From Lachnospiraceae bacterium (lineage in GTDB: Bacteria > Bacillota > Clostridia > Lachnospirales > Lachnospiraceae), in the NCBI GenBank assembly GCA_021771755.1, contig JAETOL010000003.1, forward strand, positions 248,001 through 312,000: a DNA stretch of 64,000 bases, written 5' to 3'. The notes beneath the pieces are model-generated. The model worked only from the letters and a program-made list of their open reading frames with translations, was not told where the DNA came from and did no database searches. How positions within the stretch are numbered: position 1 is the first letter of the stretch; the number at the start of each line of letters is the position of its first letter. Positions 17,901 to 26,863 of this stretch are shown here, one piece after another. A program made the position numbers and the translations under genes.

Positions 17901-19204
17901 ACCGTCTGGTTCTTGATCTTGATACATTTCATGTCCTGACCACCGATGTCCAGGATACAGTCTACCTCCGGATCAAAAAATGCAGCGGCATAGTAGTGAG
18001 AAACCGTTTCCACCTCGCCCTCATCCAGAAGAAGCGCTGCCTTGATCAGTGCCTCTCCGTAACCTGTGGAGCAGGCATAGGCAATATGTGCGCCCTCCGG
18101 CATCAGGGAATAGATTTCCTGAATAGAACGGATAGCGGTCTTCAGAGGACTTCCGTTATTGCTGCTGTAAAAGGAATAAAGAAGACTTCCATCTTCTCCT
18201 ACAAGAGCTGTTTTGGTCGTGGTGCTTCCGGCATCGATACCCAGATAACAGTTTCCCTGATAAGCAGAAAGATCTCCTGTGGAAACCTTATAGGAGCTCT
18301 GACGCTGCGCAAATTCCTGATAGTCGTCTGCGGAAGAAAAAAGTGGTTCCATACGCTCCACTTCAAAATCCAGTGTAATGGAATTGCGAAGCCGGTCTTT
18401 CAGGTCTGTAAGGGAAACAGAAACTTCCTTTTTGGCGTTCAGCGCAGAACCGATCGCTGCAAAAAGATGGGAATTATCAGGAACAATGGTATGCTCCTCA
18501 TCCAGCTTCAAGGTGCGGATAAAGGCTGCTTTTAACTCAGACAGAAAATGAAGAGGTCCGCCCAGAAAGGCTACATGTCCCCGGATGGGTTTTCCACATG
18601 CAAGACCGGAAATGGTCTGGTTTACAACTGCCTGGAAAATAGAGGCAGAAAGGTCTTCCTTTGTGGCCCCTTCGTTGATCAGCGGCTGGATATCTGTTTT
18701 GGCAAATACTCCACAGCGTGCCGCAATGGGATAAAGTGCTTTATAATTTTTGGCATATTCGTTCAGCCCCGGAGCATCTGTCTGAAGCAGAGATGCCATC
18801 TGGTCGATAAAGGATCCGGTGCCGCCTGCGCAGATGCCGTTCATACGCTGCTCGATATTTCCGTCTTCAAAATAAATGATCTTGGCATCCTCGCCGCCCA
18901 GCTCTATGGCAACATCTGTCTGTGGAGCAATCTTCTGAAGGGAGGAGGAAACTGCAATGACCTCCTGGACAAAAGGAATTTCCAGGTGATTGGCAAGGGT
19001 CAGACCTCCGGATCCGGTGATCACCGGATGAAGCGTCAGCTCTCCAAGCTTCTGGTATGCTTTCTGGAGGAGATCGGCGAGAGTTTCCTGTATATTGGCA
19101 AAGTGTCTCTCGTAGTCGGCAAACAGTAAGGTGTCGTTTTCATCAAGAATCGCGATCTTTACAGTGGTAGATCCGATATCAATTCCCAATGTATATGTAC
19201 TCAT
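14975..19204 (-). CDS. Giant 2-hydroxyacyl-CoA dehydratase activase-related protein (double BadF/BcrA ATPase + DUF2229)
   Basis: This 1409-residue protein holds two ASKHA-fold ATPase domains of the BcrAD/BadFG type. The first (about 1-265) has [10 protein letters not shown] and [11 protein letters not shown]; the second (about 315-570) has [10 protein letters not shown] and [11 protein letters not shown]. Each has a further conserved Cys ([15 protein letters not shown]), as in activators where a dimer-bridging [4Fe-4S] cluster passes electrons at the cost of ATP. A Cys motif ([10 protein letters not shown], about 606), a DUF2229 domain and HgdB-like segments fill the rest. These proteins are common in Clostridia but their partner is rarely known, and no dehydratase subunits lie nearby. 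AGGAGG is present upstream but about 14 bases from the ATG, longer than usual; no better start exists. Confidence 0.85.
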   Translation of the reverse strand: MSTYTLGIDIGSTTVKIAILDENDTLLFADYERHFANIQETLADLLQKAYQKLGELTLHPVITGSGGLTLANHLEIPFVQEVIAVSSSLQKIAPQTDVAIELGGEDAKIIYFEDGNIEQRMNGICAGGTGSFIDQMASLLQTDAPGLNEYAKNYKALYPIAARCGVFAKTDIQPLINEGATKEDLSASIFQAVVNQTISGLACGKPIRGHVAFLGGPLHFLSELKAAFIRTLKLDEEHTIVPDNSHLFAAIGSALNAKKEVSVSLTDLKDRLRNSITLDFEVERMEPLFSSADDYQEFAQRQSSYKVSTGDLSAYQGNCYLGIDAGSTTTKTALVGEDGSLLYSFYSSNNGSPLKTAIRSIQEIYSLMPEGAHIAYACSTGYGEALIKAALLLDEGEVETVSHYYAAAFFDPEVDCILDIGGQDMKCIKIKNQTVDSVQLNEACSSGCGSFIETFAKSLNYSVQDFAKAALFAEHPIDLGTRCTVFMNSKVKQAQKEGAEVSDISAGLAYSVIKNALYKVIKVSDASELGKHIVVQGGTFYNNAVLRSFEKIANCQAIRPDIAGIMGAFGAALIARERYEEGKESTMLSIDKINALKYSTSMANCRGCTNNCRLTINKFSGGRQFVSGNRCERGIGKEKNKDHVPNLYEYKYKRIFSYEPLSPDRASRGKVGIPRVLNMFENYPFWFTFFTKLNYEVVLSPTSTRKIYELGIESIPSESECYPAKMVHGHVTWLLKKGIKFIFYPCIPYERNEFPDAVNHYNCPIVTSYAENIKNNVDELHDPEIDFRNPFLAFTSEAILTDRLVQVFPEIPAKEIREAAHAAWEELSAARKDIEKKGEETLAYLKETGRRGIVLAGRPYHIDPEIHHGIPDLINSYGLAVLTEDSISHLAQIERPIRVNDQWMYHSRLYAAANFVKTREDLDLIQLNSFGCGLDAVTTDEVYEILDGSGKIYTCLKIDEVNNLGAARIRIRSLLAALRAKEKQNRKRELRPASIEKAVFTKEMKKDYTILCPQMSPFHFGILQAAFNTCGYHLEVLPSDNRDAVNVGLKYVNNDACYPSLIVVGQIMDALLSGKYDLNKTAVIMSQTGGGCRASNYIAFIRRALKKVGMEQIPVISLNLSGLESNPGFKLTLPLVRKICYGAVFGDILMKCVYRMRPYEQEKGIVNRKHKIWEQRAIAFIQSGSVSHVHFKKLCKEMVHDFDTIPITGERKPRVGIVGEILVKFLPAANNHLAELLEEEGAEAVCPDLIDFISYCFFNQNFKSEYLGFKKSKAEVANWAIKAIDWLRKAANEALEQSRHFSPSADIRDLARMAEPIVSPGNQTGEGWFLTGEMLELISGGVPNIVCIQPFGCLPNHIVGKGVIKEIRRTHPGANIVAIDYDPGASEVNQLNRIKLMLSTAMKNMDKAK

Positions 19205-19300
19205 AAAGTGTGAATCAGCCTCCTAATCTTGTATCAGTTTCGTTGTATTGTATGTATTCTTTCTTATTAAAAGTATGTCAAAACATAAAGATTCCGTAAC

Positions 19301-19329
19301 ATTATACGACAAAGTTTTTAAATTGACAA
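19301..19329 (-). promoter_or_regulatory. Promoter of the activase gene
   Basis: On the minus strand TTGTCA (19324-19329), a 17-base spacer and TATAAT (19301-19306) form a strong sigma-A promoter, leaving a leader of about 90 bases. Confidence 0.7.
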
Positions 19330-19461
19330 TGCACAACTTTCACAATTTGTAAGGGAAAAATAAGGAAGAAAATTAGAATATGGATGAAAAAAATCGGATT
19401 TTGTTTTAGGAAAAAAAAGAAGGAAAGGAACTAAGAGAAACGAAAATCCCGACACCGATAC

Positions 19462-19490
19462 TTTACATTTGGAAAAAATCCAGTTATACT
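19462..19490 (+). promoter_or_regulatory. Promoter of tgt
   Basis: TTTACA (19462-19467), 17-base spacer, TATACT (19485-19490), about 30 bases before the tgt start codon. Confidence 0.7.
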
Positions 19491-19522
19491 GGATTACAAA
19501 TGAATTTCAGAGAGGATAAGAA

Positions 19523-20659
19523 ATGGCAGAATATAAATTACTGAAAACAGAAGGGCGTGCCAAGAGAGCAGAGTTCCATACGGTCCACGGTACCATACAG
19601 ACGCCGGTATTTATGAATGTGGGAACCATTGGAGCCATTAAAGGGGCAGTGTCTACCATGGATCTCCATGAGATCGGAACACAGGTAGAGCTTTCCAATA
19701 CCTATCATCTTCATGTGCGTCCGGGAGACAAGGTAGTAAAGCAGCTGGGAGGCCTGCACAAGTTTATGGTGTGGGATAAACCGATTCTTACTGATTCCGG
19801 CGGGTTTCAGGTCTTTTCCCTGGCAAAGCTCCGCAAGATCAAGGAGGAAGGTGTTCATTTTCAGTCTCATATTGACGGACATAAGATATTCATGGGACCG
19901 GAGGAAAGTATGCAGATTCAGTCAAATCTTGCATCGACCATCGCTATGGCCTTTGATGAATGTCCAAGCAGCGTGGCAGACAGGGATTATGTGCAGAAGT
20001 CTGTAGAACGTACGACCCGTTGGCTGGCCCGGTGCAAAAAAGAGATGGAGAGGCTGAACAGTCTTCCGGATACGATCAACAAAAATCAGCTGCTTTTTGG
20101 AATCAATCAGGGAGCAATCTATGAGGATATCCGTATTCAGCATGCCAAAGAAATCGCAAAGATGGATCTGGACGGCTATGCAGTGGGAGGACTTGCAGTA
20201 GGAGAAACCCATGAGGAAATGTACCGGATCCTGGATGCGGTCGTGCCGTATCTGCCGCAGGATAAACCGACCTATCTGATGGGTGTGGGTACTCCGGCAA
20301 ATATTCTGGAGGGTGTAGAACGCGGTGTGGATTTCTTTGACTGTGTATATCCCAGCAGAAACGGACGCCATGGTCATGTGTATACCAATCATGGTAAAAT
20401 GAACATGTTTAACGCCAAGTATGAACTGGATACCAGACCTATTGAAGAGGGCTGTCAGTGTCCGGCCTGCCGTCATTACAGCAGAGCTTATATCCGTCAT
20501 CTTCTGAAAGCAAAAGAGATGCTGGGAATGCGCCTTTGTGTGCTTCATAATCTTTATTTCTACAATCATATGATGGAAGAGATCAGAGATGCTCTGGATG
20601 CCGGCAATTTTGCTGAATATAAGAAAATGCGTCTGGATGGTTTTCTGAGAGGCGAATAA
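19523..20659 (+). CDS. tgt: tRNA-guanine transglycosylase (queuine tRNA-ribosyltransferase)
   Basis: This 378-residue enzyme swaps guanine 34 of tRNAs for Asp, Asn, His and Tyr with preQ1 on the way to queuosine. Visible signatures are ILTDSGGFQVFS (catalytic Asp near 90), FGINQGAIYEDIR, GGLAVGE, FDCVYPSRNGRHG (nucleophile Asp and loop near 270) and the zinc site CQCPAC plus downstream His (about 311-340). Length and start are normal; AGAGAGGA precedes the ATG. The gene is followed by yajC, a frequent order in bacteria, but yajC has its own promoter. A queuosine-pathway partner, queH, lies at 47.7 kb. Confidence 0.95.
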   Translation: MAEYKLLKTEGRAKRAEFHTVHGTIQTPVFMNVGTIGAIKGAVSTMDLHEIGTQVELSNTYHLHVRPGDKVVKQLGGLHKFMVWDKPILTDSGGFQVFSLAKLRKIKEEGVHFQSHIDGHKIFMGPEESMQIQSNLASTIAMAFDECPSSVADRDYVQKSVERTTRWLARCKKEMERLNSLPDTINKNQLLFGINQGAIYEDIRIQHAKEIAKMDLDGYAVGGLAVGETHEEMYRILDAVVPYLPQDKPTYLMGVGTPANILEGVERGVDFFDCVYPSRNGRHGHVYTNHGKMNMFNAKYELDTRPIEEGCQCPACRHYSRAYIRHLLKAKEMLGMRLCVLHNLYFYNHMMEEIRDALDAGNFAEYKKMRLDGFLRGE

Positions 20660-20704
20660 ATTGTGAAAAAAATTGCGTAAGACCAGAAAAAACCATAAAA
20701 ACAC

Positions 20705-20733
20705 TTGAAGAAAATCCTATTTTTGTGTATGAT
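20705..20733 (+). promoter_or_regulatory. Promoter of yajC
   Basis: TTGAAG (20705-20710), 17-base spacer, TATGAT (20728-20733). A small perfect hairpin, CCTGC-GG-GCAGG (20745-20756), sits near the predicted transcript start. Confidence 0.65.
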
Positions 20734-20787
20734 GGGTTATAATGCCTGCGGGCAGGAAATGACAGTTAGGAAACAGGAGGAAACAAA

Positions 20788-21087
20788 ATGGAAGCAAATG
20801 GAGCTGCAAGTATGGGCATGATGATCTTATGGATGGTAGTGATCTTTGGTATCATGTACTTCCTGATGATCCGTCCTCAGAAAAAAGAGCAGAAAAGACT
20901 TCAGACAATGCTGAACAGCATGGAAGTAGGCGACAGCGTAGTTACCACAAGCGGATTTTACGGCGTAGTAATCGATATGACAGAGGAAGATGTGATCGTA
21001 GAATTCGGAAACAACAAAAATTGCCGTATCCCTATGAGAAAACAGGCGATCGCAGAAGTTGAGAAAGCAGAACAGGCAACAGCATAA
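20788..21087 (+). CDS. yajC: Preprotein translocase subunit YajC
   Basis: This 99-residue protein has one membrane helix (MGMMILWMVVIFGIMYFLMI, about 9-28) followed by the YajC signature RPQKKEQKRLQTMLNSMEVGDSV and a small beta-rich domain (TTSGFYGVVIDMTEEDVIVEFG). YajC associates with SecDF-YidC in protein export. It lies next to tgt as in many bacteria, but secD and secF do not follow; a terminator and leuB come next. AGGAGG is correctly spaced from the ATG. Confidence 0.93.
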   Translation: MEANGAASMGMMILWMVVIFGIMYFLMIRPQKKEQKRLQTMLNSMEVGDSVVTTSGFYGVVIDMTEEDVIVEFGNNKNCRIPMRKQAIAEVEKAEQATA

Positions 21088-21095
21088 GAAAAAAG

Positions 21096-21128
21096 ATAAG
21101 TACTGGGCTTCCAGTGCTTATTTTTTTT
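21096..21128 (+). terminator. Rho-independent terminator after yajC
   Basis: An 11-base-pair stem (ATAAGTACTGG/CCAGTGCTTAT, one G-U pair) with loop GCTT is followed by eight Ts. Confidence 0.9.
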
Positions 21129-21167
21129 GAGAAAAAAGAACTGCATACAATTTTTCACTTTAACAGG

Positions 21168-21243
21168 TTGAAATCTTTCGCAAAGTGCGTTATTATAGTA
21201 ACAATCCAATTTGAAAGGAATCTGCGGGGTGGTTTCCTGCAGA
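21168..21243 (+). promoter_or_regulatory. leuB promoter and 5'-leader hairpin
   Basis: TTGAAA (21168-21173), 17-base spacer and TATTAT (21191-21196) form the promoter. In the leader, bases 21221-21243 fold into a nine-pair hairpin (TCTGCGGGG with TCCTGCAGA, two G-U pairs) ending just before the ribosome binding site. No T-box, leader peptide or attenuator was recognised. Confidence 0.6.
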
Positions 21244-21258
21244 AAGAGGAAAAAGAAA

Positions 21259-22347
21259 ATGGAATATAAGATCGCTTTGATTCCCGGTGATGGGATCGGA
21301 CCGGAAATTGTAGGAGAAGCCAGAAAAGTTCTGGATGCCGTCTGTACAAAGTTCGGCCATACATTTACTTATTCAGAAGTTCTTCTTGGCGGTGCGTCTA
21401 TTGACGTGCATGGTGTTCCGCTGACAGAGGAGGCGGTGGAAACAGCGAAGGCTTCGGATGCAGTCCTGATGGGCTCTATCGGAGGAGATGCAAAAACTTC
21501 ACCCTGGTATCAGCTGGAGCCGTCCAGACGTCCGGAGGCAGGGCTTCTGGCTATCCGAAAGGCACTGAATCTTTTTGCCAATCTCCGTCCGGCTTATCTC
21601 TATCAGGAACTGAAGGCTGCATGTCCTTTGAAGGAGGAGATCATAGGAGACGGCTTTGATATGATCATTGTTCGTGAGCTGACAGGCGGTCTATATTTCG
21701 GAGAACGGAAAACAACAGAGGAAAACGGTGTAAAAACAGCCGTGGATACACTTTCCTATAATGAAAACGAGATTCGGCGTATTGCAGTAAAGGCATTTGA
21801 CATTGCCATGAAGAGAAAGAAAAAAGTCACAAGTGTAGATAAAGCCAATGTTCTGGATTCTTCCCGCCTCTGGAGAAAAGTTGTGGAGGAAGTGGCAAAA
21901 GCTTATCCGGAAGTAACACTGGAACACATGCTGGTTGACAACTGTGCGATGCAGCTGGTACATAACCCGGGACAGTTTGATGTGATCCTGACGGAGAATA
22001 TGTTTGGTGACATTTTATCCGATGAGGCAAGTATGGTGACAGGTTCCATTGGAATGTTGTCCTCGGCAAGTCTGAATGATACAAAATTCGGTCTTTATGA
22101 ACCAAGTCATGGATCAGCTCCTGATATTGCAGGACAGAATAAGGCCAACCCGATTGCTACCATTCTTTCAGCAGCAATGATGCTCCGTTACTCTCTTGAT
22201 CTTGACAGAGAAGCAGATGCGGTGGAGGCAGCCGTACAGAAGGTTCTGACAGACGGTTTCCGTACCGGTGACATTATGAGTGAAGGCTGCAGAATGGTTG
22301 GAACTGCGGAAATGGGAGATCTGATCGCAGCAGCAGTAGAAAGCTGA
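21259..22347 (+). CDS. leuB: 3-isopropylmalate dehydrogenase
   Basis: This 362-residue enzyme oxidises and decarboxylates 3-isopropylmalate in leucine synthesis with NAD. It begins [16 protein letters not shown] and shows ESPGG-type metal/substrate motifs: [26 protein letters not shown] (catalytic Lys), [22 protein letters not shown] (metal-binding Asp residues) and the NAD loop [13 protein letters not shown] longer frame from 21211 starts with a poor TTG inside the leader; ATG 21259 has AGAGGAAAAAG upstream. It leads the cluster leuB-ilvD-ilvB-serC-serA; leuA and leuCD are not in the window. Confidence 0.95.
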   Translation: MEYKIALIPGDGIGPEIVGEARKVLDAVCTKFGHTFTYSEVLLGGASIDVHGVPLTEEAVETAKASDAVLMGSIGGDAKTSPWYQLEPSRRPEAGLLAIRKALNLFANLRPAYLYQELKAACPLKEEIIGDGFDMIIVRELTGGLYFGERKTTEENGVKTAVDTLSYNENEIRRIAVKAFDIAMKRKKKVTSVDKANVLDSSRLWRKVVEEVAKAYPEVTLEHMLVDNCAMQLVHNPGQFDVILTENMFGDILSDEASMVTGSIGMLSSASLNDTKFGLYEPSHGSAPDIAGQNKANPIATILSAAMMLRYSLDLDREADAVEAAVQKVLTDGFRTGDIMSEGCRMVGTAEMGDLIAAAVES

Positions 22348-22411
22348 AACTACCGGCAGGCTGACCGGAATTACCGGCAGAAGCCTTAAAATACAGAAGG
22401 GAGAGAAGACA

Positions 22412-24085
22412 ATGAGAAGTGATGCAGTAAAAAAAGGTTCGCAGCAGGCGCCGCACAGGTCCCTGTTTAATGCTCTTGGATTTACAAAAGAAGAAATGGA
22501 GCGTCCAATGGTAGGAATTGTAAGCTCCTATAATGAAATCGTTCCCGGTCATATGAATCTGGATAAGATCGTAAATGCAGTAAAACAGGGCGTGGCGATG
22601 GCAGGAGGAACACCGGTTGTATTTCCGGCAATCGCGGTCTGTGACGGTATTGCCATGGGACATACCGGAATGAAATACTCTCTGGTGACCAGAGACCTGA
22701 TCGCAGATTCTACAGAGGCAATGGCGATCGCACATCAGTTTGATGCCCTTGTTATGGTGCCGAACTGTGATAAGAACGTTCCGGGGCTTCTGATGGCTGC
22801 AGCAAGACTTAATGTTCCTACAATATTTGTCAGCGGCGGGCCTATGATGGCAGGTCACATCCATGGACACAAGACAAGCCTTTCCAGTATGTTCGAGGCA
22901 GTAGGCGCTTATGCGGCAGGGAACATCTCAGAAGATGAACTGACAGAATATGAAAACAAAACCTGCCCAACCTGTGGTTCCTGTTCCGGTATGTACACTG
23001 CCAATTCTATGAACTGTCTGACAGAAGTCCTGGGCATGGGACTTCGGGGAAACGGAACGATCCCTGCTGTATACTCAGAACGTATCCGTCTGGCAAAACA
23101 TGCGGGAATGCAGGTAATGGAGCTGTACAGACAGAATATCCGCCCGAGAGACATCATGACCGAAAAGGCAGTTCTGAATGCACTTACCGTAGATATGGCT
23201 CTCGGATGTTCTACAAACAGTATGCTTCATCTCCCGGCAATCGCTCATGAAATCGGCATGGATTTTGATATCAGCTTTGCAAATGAGATCAGTGAAAAAA
23301 CACCGAATCTCTGTCATCTTGCTCCGGCAGGTCCGACTTATATGGAAGATCTGAATGAGGCCGGCGGTGTTTATGCAGTTATGAACGAGCTGAATAAAAA
23401 AGGACTTCTTCATACTGAGTGTATGACAGTGACCGGAAAGACAGTCGGTGAGAATATTGAACACTGTGTGAACTTAAATCCGGAAGTGATCCGTCCGGTG
23501 GATCATCCATACAGTCAGACCGGTGGTCTTGCAGTTCTCAAAGGAAATCTGGCTCCGGACGGCGGCGTGGTAAAACGTTCTGCAGTAGTGGAGGAAATGA
23601 TGGTTCATGAAGGACCGGCCAGAGTCTTCGACTGTGAAGAAGATGCCATTGAAGCGATCAAAGGTGGAAAGATTGTTTCCGGTGATGTGGTAGTGATCCG
23701 GTATGAGGGACCAAAAGGCGGTCCGGGAATGCGCGAGATGCTGAATCCTACTTCTGCCATTGCGGGAATGGGACTTGGTTCTTCCGTAGCGCTGATTACA
23801 GACGGCCGTTTCAGCGGAGCATCCAGAGGCGCTTCGATCGGACATGTTTCTCCGGAAGCAGCGGTAGGAGGACCGATCGCTCTCATCGAGGAAGGCGACA
23901 TGATCAGCATTGATATTCCGGGTCTGAAACTGGAAGTGAAGGTTTCTGATGAGGAAATGGCGGCAAGAAAAGCGAAGTGGCAGCCAAGAGAGCCGAAGGT
24001 AACAACCGGCTATCTGGCAAGATATGCGGCAATGGTAACATCCGGAAACAGAGGTGCGATTCTGGAAGTGCCAAAGGCAAAATAA
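22412..24085 (+). CDS. ilvD: Dihydroxy-acid dehydratase
   Basis: This 557-residue enzyme dehydrates 2,3-dihydroxy-3-methyl-acids to the 2-oxo acids that become valine, isoleucine and (via oxoisovalerate) leucine and pantothenate. It shows the Fe-S cluster ligands in PNCDKNVPG and [19 protein letters not shown] and the family blocks [14 protein letters not shown] and [22 protein letters not shown]. Length is typical. It starts 64 bases after leuB and ends 22 bases before ilvB, so one transcript is likely. A TACCGGCAG direct repeat (22350-22358, 22372-22380) fills the gap before it. Confidence 0.95.
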   Translation: MRSDAVKKGSQQAPHRSLFNALGFTKEEMERPMVGIVSSYNEIVPGHMNLDKIVNAVKQGVAMAGGTPVVFPAIAVCDGIAMGHTGMKYSLVTRDLIADSTEAMAIAHQFDALVMVPNCDKNVPGLLMAAARLNVPTIFVSGGPMMAGHIHGHKTSLSSMFEAVGAYAAGNISEDELTEYENKTCPTCGSCSGMYTANSMNCLTEVLGMGLRGNGTIPAVYSERIRLAKHAGMQVMELYRQNIRPRDIMTEKAVLNALTVDMALGCSTNSMLHLPAIAHEIGMDFDISFANEISEKTPNLCHLAPAGPTYMEDLNEAGGVYAVMNELNKKGLLHTECMTVTGKTVGENIEHCVNLNPEVIRPVDHPYSQTGGLAVLKGNLAPDGGVVKRSAVVEEMMVHEGPARVFDCEEDAIEAIKGGKIVSGDVVVIRYEGPKGGPGMREMLNPTSAIAGMGLGSSVALITDGRFSGASRGASIGHVSPEAAVGGPIALIEEGDMISIDIPGLKLEVKVSDEEMAARKAKWQPREPKVTTGYLARYAAMVTSGNRGAILEVPKAK

Positions 24086-24107
24086 AGGGGAATAAGGAGG
24101 AAAAACT

Positions 24108-25784
24108 ATGCAGATGACAGGTGCGGAGATCATCATAGAATGTCTGAAGGAGCAGGGCGTGGATACTGTTTTCGGTTATCCGGGCGGCGCTATCCTGAAT
24201 GTCTATGATGCACTTTATAAATATAAGGATGATATTCACCATATTTTGACCTCTCATGAGCAGGGCGCTGCTCATGCGGCAGACGGCTATGCCCGTGCAA
24301 CCGGGAAAGTAGGTGTCTGTATGGCAACTTCAGGACCGGGCGCCACCAACCTGGTAACCGGAATCGCCACAGCCATGATGGACTCAGTGCCGGTGGTGGC
24401 AATTACCGCTAATGTAGGCAAGCCTCTTCTTGGAAAAGATTCTTTCCAGGAGGTAGACATTGCAGGGATTGTGATGCCGATCACGAAACACAGTTATATT
24501 GTAAAAGATATCGAAAAACTTGCAGATACGATCCGGAAAGCTTTTTATATTGCAAAAAGCGGACGCCCGGGCCCGGTACTTGTGGACGTGACAAAGGATG
24601 TCACAGGTGCCCTTTATGAGTATTCTCCACGTCGTCCGGCAACGGTAAACCGGGAGACCAGTGAAATCCATAAGACAGATGTGGAAAACGCTGTAAAAAT
24701 GATCCAGAATGCAGAAAAGCCGTTTATTTTTGTTGGCGGTGGAGCGGTGATTTCCGGCGCGTCCAAAGAGATCACAGAGCTGTCTCACAGAATCCAGGCT
24801 CCGGTATGTGACAGTCTTATGGGAAAAGGCGGATTTTCAGGAGAGGATCCTTATTATACAGGAATGCTTGGCATGCATGGAACAAAGACTTCCAATCTGG
24901 GTGTCAGCCAGTGTGACCTTCTGATCGTTCTGGGAGCACGTTTCAGCGACCGTGTAACAGGAAATGTCAAGACATTTGCAAATAAGGCAAAAATCCTTCA
25001 GGTGGATATTGATGCGGCTGAGATCAACAAGAACGTACTGGTAGACGCCTATATTGAAGGAGATGTAAAGGAAGTTCTTCGCAGACTCCTTGAGGAGATC
25101 CCGGAAAAGAAACATCCGAAATGGATGGAGCACATCCAGGAGATGAAAGCAAGATATCCTCTGAATTATGACCATACACAGCTTACAGGTCCTTATGTGA
25201 TCGAAAAGCTTTATGAGCTCACCGGCGGTGATGCGATCATTACCACAGATGTGGGACAGCATCAGATGTGGGCGGCTCAGTATTATAAATACAAAGAACC
25301 GAGAACATTTCTGACTTCCGGAGGACTGGGAACCATGGGCTACGGTCTTGGGGCAGCCATCGGAGCAAAAATGGGAAGACCGGATAAAACTGTGGTAAAT
25401 ATCGCAGGTGACGGATGCTTCCGAATGAACATGAATGAGATTGCAACAGCAGTGCGCTGTGGAAAGCCGCTTGTACAGATCGTCCTGAACAACCATGTTC
25501 TGGGAATGGTACGCCAGTGGCAGACTTTGTTCTATGATCACAGATATTCACATACTGTATTAAATGATGCAGTAGACTTTGTGAAGATTTCTGAAGGAAT
25601 GGGTGCGAAAGCGATCCGTGTCACCAAAATGGAAGAAGTAGAGCCGGCTCTTAAAGAGGCTCTGGCTTCAGACGGACCGGTGGTTCTGGATTGCTGGATC
25701 GACCAGGATTTGAGCGTATTTCCAATGGTACCTGCCGGTGCAAGCATTGATGATGTTTTTGATGAGGAGGATATGAAAAAATGA
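24108..25784 (+). CDS. ilvB: Acetolactate synthase large subunit (biosynthetic type)
   Basis: This 558-residue thiamine-diphosphate enzyme condenses pyruvate with pyruvate or 2-oxobutyrate. It has the TPP Glu region (LTSHEQGAAHAADGYARATG), FAD-binding middle domain, and the metal/TPP motif IAGDGCFRMNMNEIATAVRCGKPLVQIVLNN. The last part with VLGMVRQWQ marks the anabolic rather than catabolic AlsS group. AAGGAGG precedes the ATG. The regulatory small subunit (ilvN) is not adjacent, so it must be elsewhere or absent. Its end overlaps serC by 4 bases. Confidence 0.93.
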   Translation: MQMTGAEIIIECLKEQGVDTVFGYPGGAILNVYDALYKYKDDIHHILTSHEQGAAHAADGYARATGKVGVCMATSGPGATNLVTGIATAMMDSVPVVAITANVGKPLLGKDSFQEVDIAGIVMPITKHSYIVKDIEKLADTIRKAFYIAKSGRPGPVLVDVTKDVTGALYEYSPRRPATVNRETSEIHKTDVENAVKMIQNAEKPFIFVGGGAVISGASKEITELSHRIQAPVCDSLMGKGGFSGEDPYYTGMLGMHGTKTSNLGVSQCDLLIVLGARFSDRVTGNVKTFANKAKILQVDIDAAEINKNVLVDAYIEGDVKEVLRRLLEEIPEKKHPKWMEHIQEMKARYPLNYDHTQLTGPYVIEKLYELTGGDAIITTDVGQHQMWAAQYYKYKEPRTFLTSGGLGTMGYGLGAAIGAKMGRPDKTVVNIAGDGCFRMNMNEIATAVRCGKPLVQIVLNNHVLGMVRQWQTLFYDHRYSHTVLNDAVDFVKISEGMGAKAIRVTKMEEVEPALKEALASDGPVVLDCWIDQDLSVFPMVPAGASIDDVFDEEDMKK

Positions 25785-26863
25785 GCAGAGTTTACAATTT
25801 TTCCGCAGGTCCGGCCGTACTGCCGGAGCCTGTACTGAAAGAAGTCGCAGAAGAAATGATGGATTATCAGGGCAGCGGCATGTCTGTGATGGAAATGAGT
25901 CACAGAAGTCCTGAATTCCAGAAGATCATTGACGAAGCAGAACAGGATCTCCGTGATCTGATGAATATTCCGGACAATTATAAAGTCCTGTTTCTTCAGG
26001 GCGGCGCTTCCCAGCAGTTTGCCATGATCCCCATGAACCTGATGAAAAACGGAGTGGCTGATTATATCGTTACAGGACAGTGGGCGAAAAAAGCATACCA
26101 GGAAGCTCAGAAATATGGAAAAGCGAATAAGATTGCTTCTTCGGAAGACAAAACCTTTTCTTACATTCCGGATTGCAGCAATCTGGATATCAGCCCGGAT
26201 GCAGATTATGTGTATATTTGTGAAAATAATACGATTTATGGAACAAAATACAAAACTCTTCCTGATACAAAGGGAAAGACTCTTGTGGCAGATGTTTCTT
26301 CCTGCTTCCTGTCTGAGCCGGTAGACGTAAGTAAATACGGCATTATTTATGGCGGTGTACAGAAGAACATCGGACCGGCAGGCATGGTCATTGTGATCAT
26401 CCGTGAAGACCTGATCACAGAAGACGTACTGGACGGAACACCTACCATGCTTACATATAAGACACATGCAGATGCAGGTTCTCTTTATAATACGCCGAAT
26501 GCATACTGCATCTATGTATGCGGCAAGGTATTTAAGTGGCTGAAAGCCATGGGCGGCCTTGAGGAAATGAAGAGAAGAAACGAAGAAAAAGCAAAGATTC
26601 TCTATGATTTCCTGGATGAGAGCAAACTCTTTAAAGGAACAGTAGAGCCGGATTCCCGTTCTCTTATGAATGTACCTTTTGTGACCGGAGATAAAGACCT
26701 GGATGCCAAATTTGTAAAAGAAGCCAAGGCAGCAGGACTTGTGAACCTGAAAGGCCACAGAACTGTCGGCGGCATGCGTGCAAGTATTTATAACGCAATG
26801 CCAAAAGAAGGAGTGGAAGCTCTGGTTGCATTTATGAAAAAATTTGAGGAGGAGAATGCGTAA
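25781..26863 (+). CDS. serC: Phosphoserine aminotransferase
   Basis: This 360-residue PLP enzyme transfers an amino group from glutamate to 3-phosphohydroxypyruvate in serine synthesis. It begins with the family signature VYNFSAGPAVLPEPVL, has FLQGGASQQFAMIPMN (phosphate binding) and the PLP lysine in IIYGGVQKNIGPAG (about residue 196), and ends with GHRTVGGMRASIYNAMP. Its start overlaps the ilvB stop (ATGA) and its own stop overlaps the serA start by one base (TAATG), showing tight coupling of serine and branched-chain synthesis in one operon. Confidence 0.95.
   Translation: MSRVYNFSAGPAVLPEPVLKEVAEEMMDYQGSGMSVMEMSHRSPEFQKIIDEAEQDLRDLMNIPDNYKVLFLQGGASQQFAMIPMNLMKNGVADYIVTGQWAKKAYQEAQKYGKANKIASSEDKTFSYIPDCSNLDISPDADYVYICENNTIYGTKYKTLPDTKGKTLVADVSSCFLSEPVDVSKYGIIYGGVQKNIGPAGMVIVIIREDLITEDVLDGTPTMLTYKTHADAGSLYNTPNAYCIYVCGKVFKWLKAMGGLEEMKRRNEEKAKILYDFLDESKLFKGTVEPDSRSLMNVPFVTGDKDLDAKFVKEAKAAGLVNLKGHRTVGGMRASIYNAMPKEGVEALVAFMKKFEEENA

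Noticed and set aside
21130-21258. T-box or leader-peptide attenuator before leuB
   Set aside because: No T-box core sequence, no run of Leu/Ile/Val codons in a leader frame and no terminator before the gene; only a simple hairpin is present.
25538-26758. 406-codon minus-strand frame opposite serC
   Set aside because: Shadow of serC; no family resemblance or translation signal.
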